A stretch of 64,000 nucleotides of DNA from Puniceicoccaceae bacterium. Its GTDB lineage: Bacteria; Verrucomicrobiota; Verrucomicrobiia; Opitutales; JAFGAQ01. A model generated the notes under the pieces. That model was not told where the DNA came from. It made no database searches and saw only the letters and a program-made list of their open reading frames with translations. Location of the stretch: assembly GCA_028285755.1 (NCBI GenBank), contig JANQOQ010000008.1, forward strand, positions 505,399 to 569,398. Direction: 5' to 3'. This document shows, in pieces, positions 1-9,457 of this stretch; position 1 is the stretch's first letter, and every line of letters starts with the position of its first letter. A program made the position numbers and the translations under genes.

Positions 1-2274
1 AAAGATCAGGGCTGCAGCGATGATGATTGCCGTAAGCTGCCCCATCCACGAGTTAAGCTGGAAAGTGGAAGTGCCTAAAAGCAGGAAGCCGACCGTCAAC
101 ACCAGAGTGGTAACCACGAGCGCACGTCCCACCGTCGCAAATGCATAACGGATGGCATCCTCAGCATTATAGCCCTTCTCACGGCGTGCCCTTAGGTATT
201 TGGATAGGAAGTGCACGGTATCATCCACCACTATCCCGAGTGTCATCCCCAGTACGGGAGCAATGGACATACCGATCTGCCCCCGGAAGAGTGCCCAGAT
301 TCCGAGCCCGATGGCCATCGGTGCCAGGTTCGGTATGAGGCTGAATGCGCCCATGCGAACGCTGCGCAATACCAGCGCGAGCACAAATGAGATGATGAAA
401 ATCGCAATGGTGGTGCCGATGACCATGCTCTCCACGTTGCGCTTGGAGATGTATACAAACATCGTGATGGGGCTCGAAGGCAGCGAATGAAACGTTTCGG
501 GAGTATTTTGAATCAACCAGGCGTCCGCGCGATCGATGAGACTGCGGATTTCCTGGGTAGTTTGGTCCTTAAGCGTAACCGTCATGCGGGTGGCCGATTT
601 ATCCACATTGATCTGGTTATTGAGATCCAGGCCATAGGGCAGAGACATTTCAAACAGCAGCAGGTATTGGGCGGCAAGGTCACGCTCATCGGGTATGCGG
701 AAGTAGCTTTCGTCATCCCCGTGCATGTTTTTGTTCAATCGCTTCATCGTGTCTGCGAGTGAATTTACCTGCACCACTTCCGGCTGACCACGCATCCAGA
801 CTGCAAAGTTTTCCAGATGAGTCAGATAATCCGGATTGCTGATCCCTCCCGATTCTCCGGAGCTCAGGTTGTAATCCAGATTATAGAATCCGGTGAGGTG
901 TTCAGTGATAAAATCGGTATCCTGACGGAATTCGGTAGCCTCGCTGAAATACTGAACAAATTGGTCATTGAGCTTATTCATGGGTAGGAATAGCGCCAGC
1001 CCAACAGTTACGATCGTCGTCATTATCAACACGGGGGTCTTCCAGCGAATGACCCATTCCGCGAAACCTGTGGTCTCCTTAACTTCGCCTTCCCGGATGC
1101 GGCTTCTTGCCTTAATCGGAAATAGCGAAAGCAGAACTGGCAAGAGCACGATTGAGAAGAACCAGGCGGCCGTCACTCCTACGGCTACGATATTTCCCAG
1201 GTCACGGTAGGGAGGTGAATCGCTGAAATTAAGGCTCAGAAAACCGATGACCGTGGTTAAGCTGGTGATGGTGATCGGCTGGAAGTTGATGCGCATACTT
1301 TCCTTGATCGCTTCGTTGCGTGTCTTGCCTGTTCTGAGATTTTGAATAAAGGTAATCAGGAAATGAACGCTATCGGCGACCGCCAGAGTCATCACCATGA
1401 TGGGAATTGAACTCGTAACGCCATTCATCGACATACCCAGCCAGCCCAGGGTGCCCATGGCGATCATCGTGGATGTAATGATAATGATCACTGTTGCCAC
1501 AGTGCTTAGCATAGACCGCAGCAGGATCAGCAGCATAATAATGATAGCCAGATACATGAGGGGTATGAGCGTGCTCATATCCCGCATAGCGGATTGGCTG
1601 AAGGCGCTGTTTAGCATGGCAGTACCTGTGAGCTTCACCTGCATCCCCAGGTGCTGCGTTTCGATGCGGTCTCCCAGCTCACGAGCTGCAGCCGCGACGA
1701 TATCTGCTTCGTTCATATCCTTACCCGGAAACAGAAGCGTGACTGCCACCGCTGCTGTATTCGGGTCTTCACTGATGGCCCGGTTCCAGATGATGGGTTC
1801 ATTGCGCGCGACGTTCTCGATTTTATCGAGATCCGCTTGCGTCAGATTTTCCGGATTTGGGACGAGATCCTCAACAATCAGATCATCCTCAAAGGCTTCG
1901 GTATTTTGAAAATTGGTGAGCGAGTCCACCCGGGTGGAAAAGGGGAGCTTCCAGGCCTCATCGGTTGTGTATGCGATGGTTGCAATAAAAGACTGGCTGT
2001 AGACTTCCTCCTCCGGGTGATGCAGCACTATCAGCACACTATCATCCTTGGTGTAGATCGCCTGCAACGCCTCATACGACTGAAGTTGGGGATTATCTTT
2101 GCTGAAGAAGACACGATAATCATTTTGGAAAACGATTCTCGAGCCACCGAAACCCACAATCATTGTGAGTAATAAGGTAGCGCTAAGGGCAAACCATCGG
2201 TATTTCAGGAGTTTGCCGGTCCATCTTACGATGGTATTTTCCTCGTTTGAGGCTGCGGATGTAGGATTTTTCAT
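1..2274 (-). CDS. MMPL/RND-family exporter, 3' end outside the window
   Basis: The gene reads leftwards from an ATG at 2274 and is still open at base 1, giving 758 visible residues. It is an RND-superfamily (MMPL/HpnN-like) inner-membrane protein that would move lipids or hydrophobic compounds by proton-motive force. Visible features are an N-terminal membrane helix, a large periplasmic loop, a block of helices from about residue 220, a second large loop and a second block of helices. Each helix block carries the acidic pattern of the family: MTLAVADSVHF in the first and GIVVDDTVHF in the second. A stop codon closes the frame just upstream of 2274, so this start is the only ATG choice; no good Shine-Dalgarno is seen. 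It lies directly downstream of a tetR gene with an operator-like palindrome in between, so it is probably repressed by that regulator. The substrate cannot be told from sequence. Confidence 0.9.
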   Translation of the reverse strand, partial: MKNPTSAASNEENTIVRWTGKLLKYRWFALSATLLLTMIVGFGGSRIVFQNDYRVFFSKDNPQLQSYEALQAIYTKDDSVLIVLHHPEEEVYSQSFIATIAYTTDEAWKLPFSTRVDSLTNFQNTEAFEDDLIVEDLVPNPENLTQADLDKIENVARNEPIIWNRAISEDPNTAAVAVTLLFPGKDMNEADIVAAAARELGDRIETQHLGMQVKLTGTAMLNSAFSQSAMRDMSTLIPLMYLAIIIMLLILLRSMLSTVATVIIIITSTMIAMGTLGWLGMSMNGVTSSIPIMVMTLAVADSVHFLITFIQNLRTGKTRNEAIKESMRINFQPITITSLTTVIGFLSLNFSDSPPYRDLGNIVAVGVTAAWFFSIVLLPVLLSLFPIKARSRIREGEVKETTGFAEWVIRWKTPVLIMTTIVTVGLALFLPMNKLNDQFVQYFSEATEFRQDTDFITEHLTGFYNLDYNLSSGESGGISNPDYLTHLENFAVWMRGQPEVVQVNSLADTMKRLNKNMHGDDESYFRIPDERDLAAQYLLLFEMSLPYGLDLNNQINVDKSATRMTVTLKDQTTQEIRSLIDRADAWLIQNTPETFHSLPSSPITMFVYISKRNVESMVIGTTIAIFIISFVLALVLRSVRMGAFSLIPNLAPMAIGLGIWALFRGQIGMSIAPVLGMTLGIVVDDTVHFLSKYLRARREKGYNAEDAIRYAFATVGRALVVTTLVLTVGFLLLGTSTFQLNSWMGQLTAIIIAAALIF

Positions 2275-2302
2275 ATCTGCGGTGTGGTTAAATAAATAGT
2301 AT

Positions 2303-2318
2303 GTAAGTGTTTACTTAT
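2303..2318. promoter_or_regulatory. Candidate TetR operator upstream of the MMPL exporter
   Basis: The sequence GTAAGTGTTTACTTAT is an inverted repeat (GTAAGT, 4-bp spacer, ACTTAT; one end base off). It sits 29 bp upstream of the exporter ATG and 19 bp after the tetR stop. The same sequence in opposite orientation lies at the tetR start (3063-3078). Two copies at these two places point to the binding site of the TetR protein encoded between them. Confidence 0.65.
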
Positions 2319-2336
2319 AAAAAAGAGCAAAATTTT

Positions 2337-3050
2337 TTAGTGATTAGCGCAGAGATAGTTGAACTGATTCTCGAGCTCGTCCCAATTGAGATACTTCTCG
2401 ATAGCGCTTTCCTTGAGGCCCAGCCCACGCAATATATAGGGCATTATGTGGAGGGTCTCATCTTCGCCTTCCAGGCCGTAGTCCAGCAACGATCCGGGCA
2501 GCGAGTAGATGCGCATACACATATATACGTGATGGATAAACCAAAGAGAAGATTTGCTCTTAATAGGCTGAATATTCAGTTCACCGCTTTCAAAAGCAGC
2601 TTCTAAGCTGGCTTCTACCAGAGGGTACAGCGGAGTCATGCGCCCTGCATAAAAGGTTTTTACAAAATCGCCATCTTCGAGTAAACTCATCAGAAAAAGC
2701 CTTGGTATTGAACGACTTACGGGATCTCCGGATCGGTCAATGATCATGCGCATCATAAAGTAGACAACCAGAACCAAGGTCTGAGCTGAAGGTTTGAAGG
2801 TTCCAAAACGCTCCACGATCATGTCCTTGCTGTCACAGATCATGTCTTGGATTGCAGTGTAGAGCTCATCCTTACTTTTGAAATGCCGATACAACAATGC
2901 TTCGGAAACGTTCGATGCTTCTGCGATTTCTTTGGTAGTCGTTCCTTCAAAGCCTTTTTTTGCAAATACGGGAATGGATGCCTGGAGGATGGAAAGTCTT
3001 CTTTCCTCACCCGACATTCTCGCAGTGACAATCTGTTCCGCTGGTGACAT
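2337..3050 (-). CDS. TetR/AcrR-family transcriptional regulator
   Basis: About 237 residues. The N-terminal helix-turn-helix is typical of TetR: a helix around RLSILQASIPVFAKKGF, then TTTKEIAEASNVSEALLYRHF and a following KDEL. The C-terminal ligand domain is divergent, as usual in this family. The ATG at 3050 is chosen. A GTG at 3074 in the same frame would place the start codon inside the operator palindrome, and the ATG at 3017 is a shorter alternative with a weak GCGAGA before it. The downstream gene is an MMPL/RND exporter, so this protein is best read as a local repressor of efflux or lipid export. Its own start overlaps a copy of the same palindrome found before the exporter, so autorepression is likely. 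The inducer is unknown. Confidence 0.9.
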   Translation of the reverse strand: MSPAEQIVTARMSGEERRLSILQASIPVFAKKGFEGTTTKEIAEASNVSEALLYRHFKSKDELYTAIQDMICDSKDMIVERFGTFKPSAQTLVLVVYFMMRMIIDRSGDPVSRSIPRLFLMSLLEDGDFVKTFYAGRMTPLYPLVEASLEAAFESGELNIQPIKSKSSLWFIHHVYMCMRIYSLPGSLLDYGLEGEDETLHIMPYILRGLGLKESAIEKYLNWDELENQFNYLCANH

Positions 3051-3062
3051 GTTCTGGTATGA

Positions 3063-3078
3063 GTAAGTAAACACTTAC
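3063..3078. promoter_or_regulatory. Candidate TetR operator at the tetR start
   Basis: GTAAGTAAACACTTAC is a perfect 6-bp inverted repeat with a 4-bp spacer. It is the reverse complement of the site at 2303-2318 except for one terminal base. It lies 12 bp upstream of the preferred tetR ATG, where bound repressor would block transcription. Confidence 0.7.
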
Positions 3079-3289
3079 ATATGTCAATCGAAATTATGAA
3101 AAAGCGTATTTTTAGCAAAAACGAATATTTTCATCCCATAACTTTTTATTAGGGTAACAGGCAATGAGCCTTCCTGAATAGACTAAAAATTATCCTCACA
3201 ATGCTGAGTTACAGAATTTCCACAAAACGAAATGCGCTTGACCCTTCAGGCCAGTTCCCAAATGTTAACCATTCACCCTTTATTAATTA

Positions 3290-3733
3290 ATGCCACCTGA
3301 AATCTGGATCATTTTAGGATTTGCACTCATTCTCCTCGAGTTTGTTGTTCCGGGCGTATTGCTCGTATTTCTAGGAGCTTCTGCGATCATTGTTGGGGTT
3401 GCGATTTTTCTCGGTTATCCCGAGGCCCATGGGATTCCCTTTTTTACTTTCGCGATTCTCTCGGTCGCCATGATCGCGCTGCTGCGCAAACGGATCAAAA
3501 CTTGGTTTCTGGGCAATACAGTCAGTGAAGAGAATCCCGAAGATCTGGATGATATTGTCGGTCGGGAAGCCTTAGTTACCTCAGGTTTCGGTGAAGGTTC
3601 GGACTCCGGCAATGTTGAATTCAAGGGAGCCAATTGGCAGGCCAAAGCCATGGGTGGATCCTCACCGAAAATCGGTGATCGTGTTAAGATCATTGGGCAG
3701 GAAGGCATTACCCTGAAGATCAGCAAGCCCTGA
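3290..3733 (+). CDS. NfeD-family membrane protein
   Basis: A short NfeD-type protein of 147 residues. Two or three membrane helices fill roughly residues 4-70, with the usual proline-rich LEFVVPG turn after the first helix. The C-terminal part (about 85-145) is the soluble OB-fold domain, with GREALVTSGF and GDRVKIIGQEG. Short NfeD proteins of this type work with a stomatin/SPFH partner in the cytoplasmic membrane, and the next gene, 39 bp downstream on the same strand, is exactly that partner. The exact role of the pair (membrane microdomain organisation or protease regulation) is not settled by sequence. Confidence 0.9.
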   Translation: MPPEIWIILGFALILLEFVVPGVLLVFLGASAIIVGVAIFLGYPEAHGIPFFTFAILSVAMIALLRKRIKTWFLGNTVSEENPEDLDDIVGREALVTSGFGEGSDSGNVEFKGANWQAKAMGGSSPKIGDRVKIIGQEGITLKISKP

Positions 3734-3772
3734 TTTTTAAACCCGTTCATACATTAATCCTCTTAAACAACT

Positions 3773-4711
3773 ATGGATACTATCATAACAATACTCACCG
3801 TAGGCGGAACACTTGTAATTGTGATCGCCCTATTCAAAACCGCTCGGGTCGTTCCTCAGAAACAACAATATGTCATCGAGCGTCTCGGTAAATATTCTCG
3901 CACTCTGGATGCAGGTTTCCACCTGTTGATGCCTTTCCTGGATAAAGTTGCTTACAAGCATTCGCTCAAAGAACGTGCGATCGACATCCCCTCACAATCT
4001 TGTATCACCAAAGATAATATTGCCGTAGAAATTGATGGGATTCTTTATCTGCAGATCATTGATGCCCGTGCGGCCAGTTATGGGATTGAAAACTACCAGT
4101 TTGCTTCTTCGCAACTGGCGCAAACTACCCTGCGCTCCGAAATCGGTAAAATCGAACTCGATAGAACCTTCGAGGAGCGTGAAACGATCAATGCTGAGGT
4201 CGTCAATGCCGTTGATAAGGCTTCGGACCCCTGGGGAGTGAAAATACTTAGGTATGAGATAAAGGACATCATCCCACCCGTTTCCGTCCGGGATGCGCTG
4301 GAAAAACAAATGCGTGCTGAGCGGGAACGTCGCGCGACCGTTGCAGAATCAGAAGGGGAGCGAGAAGCCAAGATTAACGTTTCCGAAGGTTTGAAGCAGG
4401 AGACCATCAATATCTCTGAAGCGGAGAAACAACGTCAGATCAATGAGGCAGAAGGTAAGGCTCGCGAAATAGAGCTCATCGCCACAGCGACGGCTGAAGG
4501 TTTGCGCAAAGTGGCGGAAGCGATTATTGCCCCGGGCGGGAATGATGCTGTAAACCTCCGGGTTGCCGAGCAATATGTGCGTGAATTCGGGAATCTCGCC
4601 AAGGAGACCAATACACTCATTCTGCCTCAGAATATGAGTGATGTGGGCGCTTTTGTCGGAACGATTACGAAGACACTGGAATCGATTAAAAAGCCGAATC
4701 CACCGCTCTAA
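3773..4711 (+). CDS. SPFH/band 7 (stomatin-like) membrane protein
   Basis: A 312-residue QmcA/stomatin-type protein. One N-terminal membrane helix (about 3-22) is followed by the SPFH domain, recognisable by [19 protein letters not shown] and by [20 protein letters not shown]. An Ala/Glu-rich coiled-coil region (about 185-250) follows and probably mediates oligomer formation. Length and architecture match the family. The NfeD gene just upstream forms the standard NfeD-stomatin pair, so the two probably share a transcript. The last bases overlap the end of the aldo/keto reductase gene on the opposite strand (convergent). Confidence 0.93.
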   Translation: MDTIITILTVGGTLVIVIALFKTARVVPQKQQYVIERLGKYSRTLDAGFHLLMPFLDKVAYKHSLKERAIDIPSQSCITKDNIAVEIDGILYLQIIDARAASYGIENYQFASSQLAQTTLRSEIGKIELDRTFEERETINAEVVNAVDKASDPWGVKILRYEIKDIIPPVSVRDALEKQMRAERERRATVAESEGEREAKINVSEGLKQETINISEAEKQRQINEAEGKAREIELIATATAEGLRKVAEAIIAPGGNDAVNLRVAEQYVREFGNLAKETNTLILPQNMSDVGAFVGTITKTLESIKKPNPPL

Positions 4712-5727
4712 CCCATTGGGTATTTGATACGGTTGGTGATTGCATCAATCGCATCGAGTGTATCCTGGTCGAGCACTTTGTCTTGAGCCAGCAGTAGTTC
4801 ATCGAGCTGCTCGATACTGTTGACGCCCGTTATGGTCGAGGGTACAAAGTCATGTTGCTTGGACCAGGTAAGCGCAAGCACGGTAACGCTCATACCGGCC
4901 TCTTGAGCGACGGGTATAAGCGCTTCGGTGGTTTCTATCGTACCCGGGTTCAGGAAGCGACCTGCCATCATCTTCTGTCTTTCACCGCCACTTTTCATAT
5001 ATGCGCTGAAGCGGGCGCCATCCGGCAGTGCGCCCCCATTGTACTTACCCGTAAGCACACCGCCGCCTAGGGGTGAGTAGGGCAGGCAACTAATGTCCTC
5101 CTTGCGGCAAATATCCCCAAGGGCATCTTCAAAACGGCGGTTATTGATACTGAAATTATTTTGCACGGTTTCATATCGCCGGGTGCCGAGTTTTTCCGCA
5201 GTGGCCTGGGCTTTCATCACTCCCCACTCGGTTTCGTTGCTTGAACCGAAGATACGGATTTTGCCCTCCTGCACGAGTTCGTCCATGGCGAGCATGATTT
5301 CCTCGTAGCAGCCGATTGGGTCGGGCCAATGGGTTTGATAGAGATCCACATAATCCGTTTGCAGGCGCTTAAGACTTCCTTCCAGGGCGGTGCGGATGCT
5401 ATGGCGATCAAATACGGTTTTTCCATTGCGAACAGGCGGCTTAAACCAGCCGTGCCCGGGCCCCGCTATTTTCGTTGCCATGTAGAAGGTATGCCGGGGT
5501 TTGGTCTTCATCCACTTGCCGACTATTTCCTCCGTGCGGTTAGCCCATTCTGCTTTGGGGGGGACGGGGTAGAGCTCGGCATTGTCAAAAAAATCGATCC
5601 CATTCTCATAGGCATGATCCAAAATGCGAAACGACTCCTGCTCATCACAGCTTGAGCCAAAATTCATGGTTCCCAGACATATTTCTGAAACCACAAGGCC
5701 TGATTTCCCCAATCGATTGTATTGCAT
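4708..5727 (-). CDS. Aldo/keto reductase
   Basis: A 339-residue NADPH-dependent aldo/keto reductase. The TIM-barrel start [19 protein letters not shown] is clear. The catalytic tetrad can be placed: Asp in FDNAELYP, with the Tyr of that segment; Lys in ATKIAGPG; and His in YQTHWPD. The C-terminal cofactor-binding region contains [15 protein letters not shown]. The subgroup resembles the Tas/YajO/YghZ type, whose natural substrate is usually unknown. It faces the SPFH gene tail to tail and is divergent from the AhpD-like gene, with 119 bp between starts. Confidence 0.92.
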   Translation of the reverse strand: MQYNRLGKSGLVVSEICLGTMNFGSSCDEQESFRILDHAYENGIDFFDNAELYPVPPKAEWANRTEEIVGKWMKTKPRHTFYMATKIAGPGHGWFKPPVRNGKTVFDRHSIRTALEGSLKRLQTDYVDLYQTHWPDPIGCYEEIMLAMDELVQEGKIRIFGSSNETEWGVMKAQATAEKLGTRRYETVQNNFSINNRRFEDALGDICRKEDISCLPYSPLGGGVLTGKYNGGALPDGARFSAYMKSGGERQKMMAGRFLNPGTIETTEALIPVAQEAGMSVTVLALTWSKQHDFVPSTITGVNSIEQLDELLLAQDKVLDQDTLDAIDAITNRIKYPMG

Positions 5728-5846
5728 AGTAAATTAGTGAGGCTTATTGTTTTAACAATAGGATGTTTCCACTCGGTGTTGTGCAATCATTTGCCTATAT
5801 TCCCAACGGTCAATGAAAATACCCAAAGAATGAGAAAGGCAAATGA

Positions 5847-6218
5847 ATGAATGATTTAGTGACTCAAAAAATTGAACAGAGCATACGCGACCGAAAGGGA
5901 CTGCATATGCAGTTTGAGCAAAATGTAAAAACTTACAAACCCTTCCTGGAGCTAGAGAAAAGGGCATTTGAAGAGGGTTCGCTGGATAAGAAGACCAAAG
6001 AGCTGATGGCGCTTTCGATTGCAATTGTAGATAAATGCGAGCCCTGCATGGAGTGGCATCTGGAACAGGCGATATTAGTGGGAGCCAGTGATGCCAATAT
6101 CTACGAGACCATCGATGTTGCAATCGAGATGGGCGGAGGGCAGGCAGGCGCGTATGCGCGGTTTGTGCTCAAAGCGCTTGAGTATTTCCGTAAGAAACAC
6201 CCAGTCTCGAAATCCTAA
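5847..6218 (+). CDS. AhpD-like carboxymuconolactone decarboxylase-family protein
   Basis: A 123-residue all-helical protein of the CMD/AhpD fold. It has the redox-type motif Cys64-x-x-Cys67 followed by His71 (KCEPCMEWHLEQA), as in AhpD peroxidase-reducing proteins. Small stand-alone members form oligomers and often act in peroxide or thiol redox reactions. No ahpC is visible nearby, so the partner is unknown. The preferred start is the ATG at 5847, preceded by GAAAGGC. It is divergently placed from the aldo/keto reductase gene. Confidence 0.85.
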   Translation: MNDLVTQKIEQSIRDRKGLHMQFEQNVKTYKPFLELEKRAFEEGSLDKKTKELMALSIAIVDKCEPCMEWHLEQAILVGASDANIYETIDVAIEMGGGQAGAYARFVLKALEYFRKKHPVSKS

Positions 6219-6339
6219 ATATTTTCTAATATATGCGTTATTGCCCTTATGATTTGAACATGGAATACAATTATAGTATCAAATATTATTGATTTCTTAA
6301 TCAATTACAATATAGCTACTCAAACGATTAAGTAATATT

Positions 6340-7731
6340 ATGAAGCGTTTATCCCTACTTAGCAGCAGCGCACTTGCGTTGTTGATGTCTACAATCTCTC
6401 TATCCGCCGCTGAATGGAAAGATCTTTTCGACGGAAAGACACTGGACGGTTGGACCCGCCTGGGAGGTGAGGCCCATGGTAAAGCCCACTATACGGTGCA
6501 AAATGGAGCGATCGTTGGAACAACAGTTTCCAATACGCCTAACTCATTTCTGGCTACGAACGAAATGTATGGTGACTTCATCCTTGAGTTTGAAGTGAAG
6601 CAGATCGGAAAGACCAATTCAGGCGTTCAGTTCCGCAGTAACGTGGATCCTGATTACCGCAATGGACGCCTGCATGGCTATCAATGTGAAATCGATCCTT
6701 CTGATCGCGCTTGGACTGCAGGAATATTTGATGAAGCCCGCCGCGGATGGTTGGCCCGCCCCCAGCATAATCCCTGGGTGCGCGCAGCCTATCAATACGG
6801 GCATTGGAACCACTTCCGCATCGAAGCGATTGGCAATACCATACAAACCTTCGTGAATGGTATCCAGATAAGTCACCTTGTGGACGATATGGATGCCAAG
6901 GGTATGATTGGCCTGCAGGTCCACTCAATTCGTAAAGGTGTAGAACCGGGTGCTCAGATAAAGTGGCGTAACATCCGCATCCTTACCGGTGATATTGAAC
7001 TGTCTGAGCCCGATCCACGTGTTTTCGTTCGCAACCACATCCCCAATAACCTGAGCAAAGGGGAAAAGAAACAGGGTTGGAAGTTGTTGTTTGATGGTAA
7101 GACTACCGATCAATGGCGCGGCGTTCATAAGGACTATTTTCCTGACTTTGGCTGGTCTGTTGAAGAGAATGGTGAGCTGATGATCGCTGCATCCGGTGGG
7201 GGAGAATCCACCAATGCCGGTGATATCGTTACTAAAAAGGAATATTCGGCGTTTGAGCTGCAGCTGGAGTTTTACATGACTCCCGGCGCGAACAGTGGTA
7301 TCAAATACTTCGTGACCGAAGGGTATTTAACCGAAGGAGAGAAACGTTCTGCAATCGGCCTGGAATACCAGATTCTCGATGATGAACTTCATAAAGACGC
7401 CAAGCTGGGGGCAGCCGGAAATCGCACTGCCGCATCCTTGTATGATATGATCCCGTCTAAGCCGGTTGTGATTGGCCGTACGGTTCCCCGTAAGGCTGAG
7501 CAATGGCACCATGCGCGTTTGATCGTGTATCCGGATAACAAAGTGGAGCACTGGTTGAACGGTTACAAGGTAGTTGAGTATGAGCGTGGGTCACCTGCTT
7601 ATTGGGCGATCGTTGAGCGCAGCAAGTATGTGGACTGGGAAGGCTTCGGTGTCGCGAAATCCGGCCACATTCTACTCCAGGACCACGGTGATGAGGTGCG
7701 CTTCCGCAGCATCAAGATCCGCGAGCTCTAG
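6340..7731 (+). CDS. Secreted protein with two DUF1080 (3-keto-disaccharide hydrolase-type) domains
   Basis: The 463-residue product starts with a signal peptide (about 1-23, ending SLSAAEW). Two tandem DUF1080/PF06439 domains follow. The first (about 25-215) opens with WKDLFDGKTLDGWTRLGG. The second (about 245-460) opens with GWKLLFDGKTTDQWRG. Both show the family pattern of a concanavalin-like sandwich, with GKTNSGVQFRSN in copy one and GANSGIKYFV in copy two. DUF1080 proteins are abundant in Verrucomicrobiota and Planctomycetota; characterised members act on 3-keto sugars or glycosides. The substrate here is not predictable. A strong terminator follows directly, so the gene is the end of its transcript. 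Confidence 0.9.
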   Translation: MKRLSLLSSSALALLMSTISLSAAEWKDLFDGKTLDGWTRLGGEAHGKAHYTVQNGAIVGTTVSNTPNSFLATNEMYGDFILEFEVKQIGKTNSGVQFRSNVDPDYRNGRLHGYQCEIDPSDRAWTAGIFDEARRGWLARPQHNPWVRAAYQYGHWNHFRIEAIGNTIQTFVNGIQISHLVDDMDAKGMIGLQVHSIRKGVEPGAQIKWRNIRILTGDIELSEPDPRVFVRNHIPNNLSKGEKKQGWKLLFDGKTTDQWRGVHKDYFPDFGWSVEENGELMIAASGGGESTNAGDIVTKKEYSAFELQLEFYMTPGANSGIKYFVTEGYLTEGEKRSAIGLEYQILDDELHKDAKLGAAGNRTAASLYDMIPSKPVVIGRTVPRKAEQWHHARLIVYPDNKVEHWLNGYKVVEYERGSPAYWAIVERSKYVDWEGFGVAKSGHILLQDHGDEVRFRSIKIREL

Positions 7732-7760
7732 TTAGCTTTCTGCACATCAAGTGTTTTAAA

Positions 7761-7796
7761 AGCAAAGACCATTAGGGTCTTTGCTTTTTTTGTTTT
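7761..7796 (+). terminator. Rho-independent terminator after the DUF1080 gene
   Basis: A GC-containing stem of about 11 bp (AGCAAAGACC, loop ATTA, GGGTCTTTGCT) is followed by a run of T residues. It lies 30 bp after the stop of the tandem-DUF1080 gene and is the clearest intrinsic terminator in the window. Confidence 0.9.
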
Positions 7797-7881
7797 AACC
7801 GCTGTATCTGTAAATGGCGTTTCTTTGCTATAAATGAGAATGGCTCTTGCCAGCGGAGTAAATTCCCGATTTCAAACCTAA

Positions 7882-8565
7882 ATGCGATTGGAAGATCTAA
7901 CATTGGTGTTTGATGTCGACGGGACGCTCATTGGCGGGGAATCTGCAGACTGGAACAGCTTTAATGAGGCCATAGAGCGTGTAGCCGGATTTTATCCCCA
8001 ACCTGAGTTCTACGAATCCTTGATCGAGGTTAACGCCCGTGCGATTGTCCAAAAGGCACTCGCCGAACATTCCGAGTCTGAGCGGTCCGCTAAAGAAGAT
8101 GAAATTGCCGCGCAATATGCGAGCAACCTTGCAGCAGTGGGGCAAGAACATCCCGAAGCATTTATGGCATCCCCGGGGGTTATCGAATTATTGGCAGATT
8201 TAGGATCCCGGCAAATAACCCATGCAATCGCTACCGGCGATTTCTATGATTCCATCATCACTAAGCTAAGGCTGGCTCAGGTGCCCTATGAAGGCATTCC
8301 TTTGGTGACTTCCAGTGATTATGGTATCCGTGCAGAAATCATAAAAGCGGCGATTGGCAAAGCAAATGGCGAACTACCCAAAAGCCTCTATATCGGCGAT
8401 GGCACGTGGGACTTGAGAGCAACGCAGGCTTTGGGAATCCCTTTCATCGGTTTTGGCAGAAATCGGGAAAAGCTTAAGCTGAATGGTGCTCTTTACTTGC
8501 TCGATAGTTTTCACCCGGAGCACTTCTGGGAGGTTATTGAGAGCGTGGTTGAGAACGAGTTTTGA
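7882..8565 (+). CDS. HAD-superfamily hydrolase (phosphatase-like)
   Basis: A 227-residue HAD-like phosphatase. Motif I is VFDVDGTLIGG (nucleophile Asp). A helical cap (about 22-95) follows, then a motif II-like ATGDFYDS, a Lys in the middle part, and motif IV YIGDGTWDLRATQALG. These residues support phosphomonoesterase or phosphonatase-like activity, with no indication of substrate. The 3' end overlaps the EamA transporter gene on the other strand by about 32 bp (convergent). Confidence 0.85.
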   Translation: MRLEDLTLVFDVDGTLIGGESADWNSFNEAIERVAGFYPQPEFYESLIEVNARAIVQKALAEHSESERSAKEDEIAAQYASNLAAVGQEHPEAFMASPGVIELLADLGSRQITHAIATGDFYDSIITKLRLAQVPYEGIPLVTSSDYGIRAEIIKAAIGKANGELPKSLYIGDGTWDLRATQALGIPFIGFGRNREKLKLNGALYLLDSFHPEHFWEVIESVVENEF

Positions 8566-9403
8566 TAAATCGTTCGTTGAAGATAAGCGATCCCACAATG
8601 ACAAGGCCGCCTAGTGTGAGTCGTGTTAAGTCAGTCTCGCGATTCCAGATCAGTAAATTGACCAGCAGACCACAGGGGATCAGCATGTTGTTCATGACCG
8701 CCAGGGCCCCGATATTCACCCGGCTGGTGCCTTTGTTCCACAGATAATAACCCAGGCCTGATGCGACTATCCCCAGCCAAAGCAATATGCCCCATTGAAT
8801 GAGGGTAGTCGGATAATTCGGTTGTCCAAAAAATAACCAGACAGGTACAACGATGATAGCTGCACCTACATAGAAGTATCCGAATGTCGAATATTCGGGG
8901 CTATTTTGCTTCGATTTCAGTATAGTCCTGCGATAGAGGATCTGGCCCGTGGCAAAACATATATTTGTGCCCTGAACCATCAAAAAGCCCTGCCAGAAGC
9001 TCGATTCCAGCTCTCCGAAACGAATGATTCCTGCACCGACTACTGAGAGCGCCGCGCTCAATAGAAACCAGGCTGAGAAACGGCGATTGAGTCCATTTTC
9101 AATCAATGTAACATAAATCGGCGTCAGGATCGTGAAGAGTAATACCTCGGGAACGGTGAGCAGTAAAAAAGACTGGTAGTAGAAAAGATACATCAGCCCC
9201 AGCTGTATGGCTCCTATACCCAACAAGCTTAAGCGAATGTTCCACGCGCTCCGATCTCGGAGCATAAAGGGAACAAAAAGTAAGCATGCGAGCACAATAC
9301 GTATCATCACCGAAAAATAAGTATCCACCTGCCCGGCCAGGTAGACTCCGATCAGGCTGAATGAAAATGCCCAGATAGCGGTTGCTGCAATTAAGTATCC
9401 CAC
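8534..9403 (-). CDS. EamA/DMT-family transporter
   Basis: A 289-residue inner-membrane protein with about ten hydrophobic helices in two EamA repeats, as in drug/metabolite transporters (RhaT/YdcZ-like). The start is GTG at 9403. A stop codon lies three codons upstream in frame and no ATG occurs near the N-terminal helix, so the GTG is forced. The substrate cannot be predicted. It is convergent with and overlaps the HAD gene, and is divergent from the DUF6314 gene 54 bp away. Confidence 0.85.
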   Translation of the reverse strand: MGYLIAATAIWAFSFSLIGVYLAGQVDTYFSVMIRIVLACLLFVPFMLRDRSAWNIRLSLLGIGAIQLGLMYLFYYQSFLLLTVPEVLLFTILTPIYVTLIENGLNRRFSAWFLLSAALSVVGAGIIRFGELESSFWQGFLMVQGTNICFATGQILYRRTILKSKQNSPEYSTFGYFYVGAAIIVVPVWLFFGQPNYPTTLIQWGILLWLGIVASGLGYYLWNKGTSRVNIGALAVMNNMLIPCGLLVNLLIWNRETDLTRLTLGGLVIVGSLIFNERFIKTRSQPRSQ

Positions 9404-9457
9404 GCTTGCCTACACTTCGCTGCATCTGCTAAGAGGTAAAGCGGATTTTTTTGTTGA

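Noticed and set aside
1397-2172. Two overlapping 170-codon frames on the plus strand
   Set aside because: They are antisense to the MMPL exporter, whose frame is continuous and carries family motifs.
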